Position numbers and translations under genes: made by a program
In this document: positions 6,340-11,415 of the stretch, in pieces
Layout of the letters: the number at the start of each line of letters is the position of its first letter
Position numbering within the stretch: the first letter of the stretch is position 1
NCBI GenBank assembly: GCA_041648495.1
Contig: JBAZOW010000109.1
Span: forward strand, 1 to 11,415
Reading direction: 5' to 3'
Source of the DNA: Patulibacter sp041648495
GTDB taxonomy: Bacteria; Actinomycetota; Thermoleophilia; Solirubrobacterales; Solirubrobacteraceae
DNA: 11,415 bases
The notes under the pieces: generated by a model
Told to the model about the DNA's origin: nothing
The model's database searches: none
The model's input: the letters and a program-made list of their open reading frames with translations, nothing else

Positions 6340-6352
6340 CGGGGTCTCGGTC

Positions 6353-7600
6353 TCAGCCGTCGCCGGCGCGCACGAACCAGTCGACCAGCTCGCGGGCGTT
6401 GCGGTCGCCGTCGTGATGGCTCTCGACGCGCTGCCGCGCCGCCCGGCGGATCCGCTCGACGGTGGCGGAGTCGGCGTCGATCGCCCGGCGCAGCGCGTCC
6501 GCCAGTCCGGCGACGTCGCCCGGCTCCGCCAGCATCCCGGTGACCCCGTCACGGACCAGGTCGGGCACCCCGGCGACCCGGGTCGCGACCAGCGTCACGC
6601 CGCACGCCGCGGCCTCGACCAGGGTCGTCGGCAGCCCCTCGGTGTCGCCGTTGCGGGCGATCACCGACGGCTGGACCAGCACGTCGGCGTGCCGCAGCCG
6701 CTCGCGGACCGCCGTCTCGGGCAGTGGCCCGGCGAACCGCACCCGACCGTCGAGCCCCGCCCCCGTGACCTGGGCGCGGACCTCCGGCTCCAGCTCGCCC
6801 GTGCCGATCAGCTCGACGGTCACGTCGCGCAGAGCCGGGTCCCCCGCGATCGCCTCGATCAGGAAGCGGTGCCCCTTGTACTCGCGGAAGCTCGAGACCA
6901 GCACCACGTGCGGAGGCTCGCCTTCCGGGCGGACCCGCGGGCGGTAGGGATAGGCCCGGGGGTCGATCCCCATCCGGACCGTCGGCGTGCGATCGGGGTC
7001 CGACCCGGCTTCCGTCAGCAGCGTCCGGTGGAAGTCGGAGATCGCGACCACGAACGCCGCGTCGCCGAGGCGGGTGCGCAGCCCGAGCCGGTGGATGAAG
7101 ACGTCGTGCGCGTGCGCGGTCACGCTGTAGCCGACCCCGGTCAGCCGCGCGACCGTCCAGGCGGCCTGGGCCGGCATCGTCGCGAAGTGCGCGTGCAGGT
7201 GGTCGATCCGCTCGCGCGCGACGTGGCGGGCGAGCGCCGTCGCGACGACCGTCGTCGCCAGCGCCTTGGCGAGCACCCGCGGCCGGCGGCCGTGGTCGCG
7301 GACGGTGCGGACGAGGATCGCCCCGCTGCGCAGCGGCCGGCGGACCGCCCACCAGCCGGCGGCGGCGACCACCTGGCGGGCGGACGGACGGTGACGGCGC
7401 GCGATCCACGGCTCCGCGGCCGGGTGGACGGTGGCGTCGAGCGGGCGGAACAGGCTGACGAGGGCGACCTCGACCCGCGGGTCCGCGTCGACCGCCTGCA
7501 GCTCACGCAGGACGAAGGTCTCCGTCAGCGACGGGAACCGCGAGACCACGTAGGCGACCCGCAGCGGGCGCTCGCGGTCGGTCTCGGCGGCGGCGGACAT
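6353..7600 (-). CDS. GT4-family glycosyltransferase (WcaL/AmsK-like)
   Basis: A 415-residue retaining glycosyltransferase of GT-B fold, near the usual family length, acting at the cytoplasmic membrane face on the lipid-linked repeat unit. The N-terminal domain begins with LRVAYVVSRFPSLTETFVLREL and contains DHLHAHFA and VTAHAHDVF, typical of colanic-acid WcaL-like enzymes. The C-terminal nucleotide-sugar domain has VSSFREYKGHRFLIEA and the EX7E motif E321-GLPTTLV-E329 in the RNGDTEGLP context. Donor and acceptor sugars cannot be inferred. ATG 7600 immediately precedes the first beta strand. No Shine-Dalgarno is at a proper distance, but TAGGCT (7615-7610, coding strand) ends nine bases upstream, giving a leader of only a few bases. 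The gene runs against the flanking EPS genes and ends at a strong hairpin, so it is a single-gene unit. Confidence 0.92.
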   Translation of the reverse strand: MSAAAETDRERPLRVAYVVSRFPSLTETFVLRELQAVDADPRVEVALVSLFRPLDATVHPAAEPWIARRHRPSARQVVAAAGWWAVRRPLRSGAILVRTVRDHGRRPRVLAKALATTVVATALARHVARERIDHLHAHFATMPAQAAWTVARLTGVGYSVTAHAHDVFIHRLGLRTRLGDAAFVVAISDFHRTLLTEAGSDPDRTPTVRMGIDPRAYPYRPRVRPEGEPPHVVLVSSFREYKGHRFLIEAIAGDPALRDVTVELIGTGELEPEVRAQVTGAGLDGRVRFAGPLPETAVRERLRHADVLVQPSVIARNGDTEGLPTTLVEAAACGVTLVATRVAGVPDLVRDGVTGMLAEPGDVAGLADALRRAIDADSATVERIRRAARQRVESHHDGDRNARELVDWFVRAGDG

Positions 7601-7627
7601 CGTTCGCGCAGCCTACGCAACGGCGCC

Positions 7628-7694
7628 TCCCCCCACCGATCGTCGGCCGGTCGGGGGAGCCGCCGGTCGCCGATCGGGGGAGCACGGGTCCCCT
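7628..7694. repeat. Dyad cluster C: GGGGGA/TCCCCC inverted repeats
   Basis: TCCCCC (7628-7633) pairs with GGGGGA (7653-7658) in reversed order across a 19-base gap. GGGGGA (7676-7681) and TCCCC (7689-7693) form a dyad with spacer GCACGGG. The cluster lies upstream of both the GT4 gene and the ExoA-Wzy operon, matching the position of cluster B relative to its two flanking genes. Confidence 0.55.
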
Positions 7695-7724
7695 CGTCGC
7701 CTCACCGTCGACGGACCCCCGAAT

Positions 7725-7736
7725 CAGGCGGCGAAT
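7725..7736 (+). repeat. 12-bp shared intergenic repeat, copy 2
   Basis: CAGGCGGCGAAT is identical to 3793-3804. Here it lies 12 bases before the CCGATGGGAA element and about 50 bases before the ExoA-like start codon. Confidence 0.5.
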
Positions 7737-7787
7737 CGTCTCTCCGACCGATGGGAACGGCGCTCCGAACCCGCCAGCATCACGCGC

Positions 7788-8843
7788 ATGGGTTCCGTCG
7801 CTCCCCAAACACCCCAGGTGGGGGTCAGCGTGCTGGTGCCCGTGCTCGACGAGCAGGACGCGATCGAGGCCAGCGTCGCGGCGATGCTCGCGCAGGACAC
7901 GGAGCACACCGTCGAGCTGCTGATGGTCGACGGCCGGTCGAGCGACGAGACGGTCGCGATCCTCCGTCGGCTGCAGGCGACCGACCCGCGGATCCGGATC
8001 CTCGACAACCCGGAGCGGACCACCGCCCACGCGCTCAACATCGGCCTGCGAGCCGCCCGGGGACGGTTCGTCGCGCGGATGGACGCGCACGCCACCTATC
8101 CGCCCGGCTACCTGCGCCACGGGATCGAACGGCTCGCCGCCGGGGACGTCGTCTGGGTCACCGGCCCGCAGATCCCGACCGGTGCCGGCTACTGGTCGCG
8201 GATCGTCGCGACGGCGCTCGGCGCGCGGCTCGGTCGCGGTGCCTCGGACAAGTGGGCGGCGGACGCGAGCGACGCCCCGGCCGACGAGTGGGACCTGAAG
8301 ACCAGCGTGTTCACCGGCGTCTGGCGCCGCGAGACGCTCGACGAGCTCGGCGGCTGGGACGGCGCGTGGCCGGTCAACCAGGACTCCGAGATGGCCGCCC
8401 GGGTGCTGGCCGCGGGCGGGCGGATCGTCTGCCGGCGCGAGATGGGCGCCGCCTACGTGCCGCGCAACGACCTGCGTCGCCTGGCGCGCCAGTACTGGCG
8501 CTACGGCGCCTACCGCGCCCGGACCTTCCTCCGTCACCCGAGCAGCTGCGGTCCCGCCCGGATCGGCGCGTCGGGCCTGCCCGTCGTGCTCGCCGCGGCG
8601 CTGCTGCCCGGCCGGATCGGGCGTCTGTCCCGGGGCCTGACGGCGGGCTACCTGGCGGCCATCGTCGTCCAGGTGCGGCGCGCGCGCCCCGCGCCCGCCG
8701 ACGCGCTGCCGCTGGGCGTCGTGCTCGTGACCATGCACGTCAGCTGGGGCGCGGGGTTCCTGCAGTCGCTGGTCCGCGCGGCGCCGCGCCGTCGCCGGCT
8801 GCGGTCCACCCTCCCGAGCCCGCTCCGCCGGCCCGTCGCGTGA
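7788..8843 (+). CDS. GT2-family glycosyltransferase, succinoglycan ExoA-like
   Basis: A 351-residue inverting glycosyltransferase that should add a sugar to the lipid-linked repeat unit at the cytoplasmic face. The GT-A domain starts with VGVSVLVPVLDEQDAIE and has LLMVDGRSSDET, metal-binding RMDAHA (D99, H101), the acceptor-side acidic motif NQDSE (D199, E201) and QYWRYG (Q235, R238), a variant of the QxxRW motif. The MDAHATYPPGY and FTGVWRRETL segments are typical of ExoA, whose Rhizobium member adds a beta-1,3 glucose. That linkage should not be assumed here. The last 90 residues hold hydrophobic segments (around 265-275, 289-299, 308-329), suggesting membrane attachment. ATG 7788 lacks a Shine-Dalgarno and may be leaderless. 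It heads an operon: its TGA overlaps the GTG of the next gene. Confidence 0.92.
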   Translation: MGSVAPQTPQVGVSVLVPVLDEQDAIEASVAAMLAQDTEHTVELLMVDGRSSDETVAILRRLQATDPRIRILDNPERTTAHALNIGLRAARGRFVARMDAHATYPPGYLRHGIERLAAGDVVWVTGPQIPTGAGYWSRIVATALGARLGRGASDKWAADASDAPADEWDLKTSVFTGVWRRETLDELGGWDGAWPVNQDSEMAARVLAAGGRIVCRREMGAAYVPRNDLRRLARQYWRYGAYRARTFLRHPSSCGPARIGASGLPVVLAAALLPGRIGRLSRGLTAGYLAAIVVQVRRARPAPADALPLGVVLVTMHVSWGAGFLQSLVRAAPRRRRLRSTLPSPLRRPVA

Positions 8844-10285
8844 GCAGCGCCCTGCAGCCGCGGCACGCGGTCTCCGGTCCGTCGCCGCTGAGCGCGTTCG
8901 ACGAGATCGCCCGCTACACCCCGCGGCTGACGATCTCGCTGCTGGTCGCCGCCGCGCTGGCCGCCGGACTGCTGATCAGCGTCGACGCGCGGCTCGGGCT
9001 GGCCGCCGCCGGCGCCGCGGTCTTCGTCGCGTTCCTGCTCGCCGACCTGCCGATCGCGATCGGGATCTGGGTCGTCGCGCTCTGCCTCGCCGGCGTTCCG
9101 GGCACCCAGGGGGCACCGACCGGCACCTCGGTCCTGCTGCTCGCCGGGTGGGCCGGCACGCTCGCCAACCAGGGACCGCGGCTGCGATCCGCCTCGTGGA
9201 GCGCCCGCGGGGCGTTCGCGGCGACGGCGGCGCTGATGCTCTGGACGACCGCGTCCTACCTCTGGGCGGGCGATCCCGGGGCCGTGGTCGCCGCCGTCAA
9301 GAACTGGGGGATCGCCGTCGCCGCGCTGCCGGTGATCGTGACCGCCTGCCGGAACGAGCGAGACGTGCTCGTCGTCGCGGGCGCCTACGTGGCGGGCATC
9401 ACCCTGAGCGTGCTGGTCGGCCTGACGTCCGGCTCCGCCAGCGCGCCGGTCGGCGCGATCGAGGCCGCCGAGTTCTCGGCCGGCCGCCTGCAGGTCGGGA
9501 TCACCGACCCCAACTACCTGGCCGCCAACATCGTCGCGTCGATGGTCGTGATCGCCGGACTGCTGCGCGTGCGGCTGTTCCAGCCCGTGCGGCCGCTGCT
9601 GCTGCTCGCGGTGCCGGTCCTGCTCTACGGCCTGATCGCCACCCAGTCGCGAGGCGGCCTGCTGGCCGCCCTGGTCGCCGCGGTGCTGACGGTGATCCTG
9701 CTGCCGGAGTTCCGCACCCGCGTGCTGGCCGGCGTCGGCGCGGCGCTCGGCGGGATCGCGGTGCTGCTGATGCTCCAGCCGCGGGCCCTCGAGCGGCTGA
9801 CCCAGAGCGACTCCAGCGGCACCGGCCGGACCGACCTCTGGTCCGCCGCCTGGGCCGTCTGGCAGGACGCGCCGGTGCTCGGCGTCGGCAGCGGCAACTT
9901 CCCGATCGCCAAGTCCGCCTACGCGGACCGGATCGGCTACCTGGAACGTCCCGAGATGGTGCTCGACCTGCCGATGGTCGCCCACAACGTCTGGCTGCAG
10001 GCGCTGGCCGAGATCGGGCTGGTCGGCCTGCTGCTGCAGGTCGCGGCGATCGGTGCCTGCGTCGCGTCGAGCTTCGTCGCCGCCCGCCGCTTCGCCCGCA
10101 CCGACCGGGTCGACCTATCGTTCTTCGCCCGGGCGCTCGGCATCGGGCAACTCGCCTCGCTCGCCGCATCGAGCTTCATCTCCAACGCGGGCGACCGGGT
10201 CTTCTGGGTGCTGCTCGCGCTCGGCCCGGCGCTGCTGGCGGTCGCCGCCCTGCGGCCCGGAGCCACCCCGGAGGGGACCCGATGA
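8840..10285 (+). CDS. Wzy-like polysaccharide polymerase (O-antigen ligase/polymerase family)
   Basis: A 481-residue multi-pass membrane protein with about ten to twelve hydrophobic segments from residue 31 to 470. The Wzy_C hallmark region is present: IATQSRGGLLAAL with R271, then a periplasmic-loop region including SGTGRTDLWSAAW and DAPVLGVGSGNF, then AHNVWLQALAEIGLVGLLLQ with H382. These Arg and His positions are the ones conserved in this family. It should join lipid-linked repeat units at the outer membrane face. The start is GTG 8840, overlapping the GT2 stop as GTGA; there is no Shine-Dalgarno, so re-initiation by coupling is likely. The 3' end encodes a good Shine-Dalgarno for the next gene. 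Ligase and polymerase cannot be told apart by sequence, but the neighbouring initiating transferase and Wzz-kinase favour polymerase. Confidence 0.9.
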   Translation: MSSALQPRHAVSGPSPLSAFDEIARYTPRLTISLLVAAALAAGLLISVDARLGLAAAGAAVFVAFLLADLPIAIGIWVVALCLAGVPGTQGAPTGTSVLLLAGWAGTLANQGPRLRSASWSARGAFAATAALMLWTTASYLWAGDPGAVVAAVKNWGIAVAALPVIVTACRNERDVLVVAGAYVAGITLSVLVGLTSGSASAPVGAIEAAEFSAGRLQVGITDPNYLAANIVASMVVIAGLLRVRLFQPVRPLLLLAVPVLLYGLIATQSRGGLLAALVAAVLTVILLPEFRTRVLAGVGAALGGIAVLLMLQPRALERLTQSDSSGTGRTDLWSAAWAVWQDAPVLGVGSGNFPIAKSAYADRIGYLERPEMVLDLPMVAHNVWLQALAEIGLVGLLLQVAAIGACVASSFVAARRFARTDRVDLSFFARALGIGQLASLAASSFISNAGDRVFWVLLALGPALLAVAALRPGATPEGTR

Positions 10286-11397
10286 TCGAACTGCTGGACC
10301 CGACCACCCTGACCCCGCTCCAGCTGGGCGCCTGGCGGGACCTGGCCGCCTGCGCGGCCGAGCCCAACCCGTTCTTCGACCCGACGGTGGTGCTCGCGGC
10401 GATCCGTCACCTGCCGGACGGGCCGGACGTCCGGCTACTGGTCGCCCGGCGCGGTGAGCGCTGGATCGCGGCGCTGCCCGTGCTGACCGCCCGCCGCTGG
10501 CGGCGCTACCCGATGGCCTGCACCGTGGCCTGGTCGCATCCGTTCTGCTTCCTCGGCACGCCGCTGCTCGCCGCCGACGACCTCGACCGCGCGGCGCTGG
10601 CGTTGTTCGAGGCCCCGCAGCAGGTGACGCCGCATCCGTTGCTGGTGCTCGAGAACGTCGGCCAGGACGGCCCGGTCGCTCAGGCGATCCACGACGTCAC
10701 CGACGGCGCGACGCTGTTCTCGCTGCACCACGAGTCACGGGCGGCGTTGCTCCGTCGTCCCGAGAACGACTACGTCGACAGCCACCGCTCGGGCAAGCGC
10801 CGCCGCGAGGCCAAGCGTCTGCGGACCCGGCTCGAAGCCGAGCTCGGCGGACCGACGGGGCTCGTCGACCACGGCTGCTCGCCGGACGCGATCCGGCGGT
10901 TCCTCGCGCTCGAGGCCTCCGGCTGGAAGGGCCGCGCCGCCTCCGCGCTCGACAGCGATCCGGCCCACGCCGCGTTCTTCCGCGACGTCTGCACCGCTCC
11001 GGGAGCGACCGTCCAGAGCCGCATCCTCGAGCTCGGGGTCACCGACCGCCCGGCCGCGATGCTGTTCACCCTGCAGGCGGGCAGCGCGGCGTTCGCCGTC
11101 AAGCTCGCCCACGACGAGCGCCTGGCGACGGGGGCACCCGGCGTCCAGCTGATGACCGAGAGCGCCGACTGGTTCCACGGGCTGCCGACCGTCCAGCGGT
11201 TCGACTCCTGCGCCCGCCCCGACAACCCGATGATCAACGCGCTCTGGCCCGATCGGCGAACGACCGCGTCGATCGCGATCACCGCCCCGGGCATCGCCGG
11301 CGCCCTCTCGCGCACGACGTTGCGGGCCTACGCCACGGCCCAGCGCCGCCGTCCCGGCCCCGCCGCTCCGGTCCCCGCGGCCCAGGTCGCCCGGTGA
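10282..11397 (+). CDS. CelD/FemAB-like GNAT acyltransferase
   Basis: A 371-residue cytoplasmic protein of the Acetyltransf_6 (CelD/BcsL) type, often found in EPS clusters. The N-terminal part has the EPNPFFDP signature (27-34). The central basic segment YVDSHRSGKRRREAKR (164 on) is where these proteins carry their conserved Ser-Arg-rich helix. The C-terminal GNAT domain has LALEASGWKGR (E211, W215, K216), then ILELGVTDRPAAMLFTLQ and FAVKLAHDERLATGAPGVQLM. The likely role is acylation of a sugar or of a nucleotide-sugar precursor; the acyl group is unknown. ATG 10282 overlaps the Wzy stop as ATGA. GGAGGGG (10270-10276) lies five bases upstream, the strongest ribosome binding site in the window. 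The Pro/Ala-rich tail (about 352-371) is probably disordered. Confidence 0.87.
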   Translation: MIELLDPTTLTPLQLGAWRDLAACAAEPNPFFDPTVVLAAIRHLPDGPDVRLLVARRGERWIAALPVLTARRWRRYPMACTVAWSHPFCFLGTPLLAADDLDRAALALFEAPQQVTPHPLLVLENVGQDGPVAQAIHDVTDGATLFSLHHESRAALLRRPENDYVDSHRSGKRRREAKRLRTRLEAELGGPTGLVDHGCSPDAIRRFLALEASGWKGRAASALDSDPAHAAFFRDVCTAPGATVQSRILELGVTDRPAAMLFTLQAGSAAFAVKLAHDERLATGAPGVQLMTESADWFHGLPTVQRFDSCARPDNPMINALWPDRRTTASIAITAPGIAGALSRTTLRAYATAQRRRPGPAAPVPAAQVAR

Positions 11398-11415
11398 GCG
11401 TCGTCGCAACGGCGG
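11394..11415 (+). CDS. 5' end of the next operon gene (partial)
   Basis: GTG at 11394-11396 overlaps the TGA of the acyltransferase gene (11395-11397) and opens a frame MSVVATA to the window edge. The GTGAGC junction is the same as at the GT2/Wzy boundary, which supports a coupled start. Only seven codons are seen, so the product cannot be named; a further EPS gene is expected from the operon layout. Confidence 0.5.

Larger units (their letters stand above)
7601..7787. promoter_or_regulatory. Divergent promoter region between GT4 and the ExoA-Wzy operon
   Basis: Leftward, TAGGCT (7615-7610) is a TAnnnT -10 candidate for the GT4 gene. Rightward, CCGATGGGAAC (7748-7758) lies about 30-40 bases before the ATG at 7788. 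Used as a -35 it would place the transcript start at or beside that ATG, with AGCATC (7776-7781) in the -10 position. The region also holds dyad cluster C and the second copy of the 12-bp repeat. No gene is visible in it. Confidence 0.45.

Noticed and set aside
8648..9985. Long minus-strand frame across the Wzy gene
   Set aside because: A Gly/Arg/Gln/Asp-rich shadow without domains; the plus strand encodes a convincing polytopic membrane protein.
1..11415. tRNA, rRNA, CRISPR array, insertion sequence or attachment site
   Set aside because: No cloverleaf, rRNA-like stretch, regularly spaced repeats, transposase or terminal inverted repeats were seen on either strand.

Overview
The window is very GC-rich, uses GTG starts freely, and joins genes by 4-nt ATGA/GTGA overlaps. 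It has few Shine-Dalgarno sites at first genes. All of this fits a high-GC actinobacterium. A Thermoleophilia-like lineage (Solirubrobacterales and relatives) is my guess from overall style; no marker gene proves it. The locus is an exopolysaccharide (EPS) or capsule island of the Wzx/Wzy type with a two-component system on its left flank.

Layout, left to right. Positions 1-77 hold the N-terminus of an unidentified membrane-anchored or secreted protein on the minus strand. Positions 78-265 are its upstream region, with a cluster of G5A/TC5 dyads. A NarL/LuxR-type response regulator (266-910, minus) and a membrane histidine kinase of the HisKA_3 type (995-2224, plus) are transcribed divergently from an 84-bp gap, both probably as leaderless or nearly leaderless messages. 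The kinase converges with a Wzz-BY-kinase fusion (2240-3730, minus), leaving only 15 bp between stops. A 333-bp divergent intergenic region (3731-4063) carries a second dyad cluster. It precedes a polyprenyl-phosphate sugar-1-phosphate transferase (4064-5449), which is translationally coupled to a JmjC/cupin_8-type putative 2-oxoglutarate/Fe(II) oxygenase (5446-6276). A strong hairpin terminator (6311-6339) separates this pair from a convergent GT4 glycosyltransferase (6353-7600, minus). A third dyad-rich divergent region (7601-7787) precedes an overlapping operon: ExoA-like GT2 (7788-8843), Wzy/O-antigen-ligase-like polymerase (8840-10285), CelD/FemAB-like acyltransferase (10282-11397), and the first codons of another gene (11394 onward).

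How they fit together (inference from families): the transferase loads the first sugar phosphate on undecaprenyl phosphate. The GT2 and GT4 enzymes extend the repeat unit and the acyltransferase may decorate it. Wzy polymerises it outside the membrane, and the Wzz-kinase protein sets chain length and export. A Wzx flippase is not in the window and would be expected nearby. The coupled JmjC-like oxygenase is the least expected partner.

The most striking non-coding signal is a repeated GGGGGA...TCCCCC dyad. By hand count there are 12 hexamer copies in the three long intergenic regions and one beside the terminator, against three unpaired copies in all coding sequence. Two of those regions also share a perfect 12-bp sequence, and all three contain GATGGGAA. 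Together these look like shared promoter or operator elements that could make the locus one regulon.
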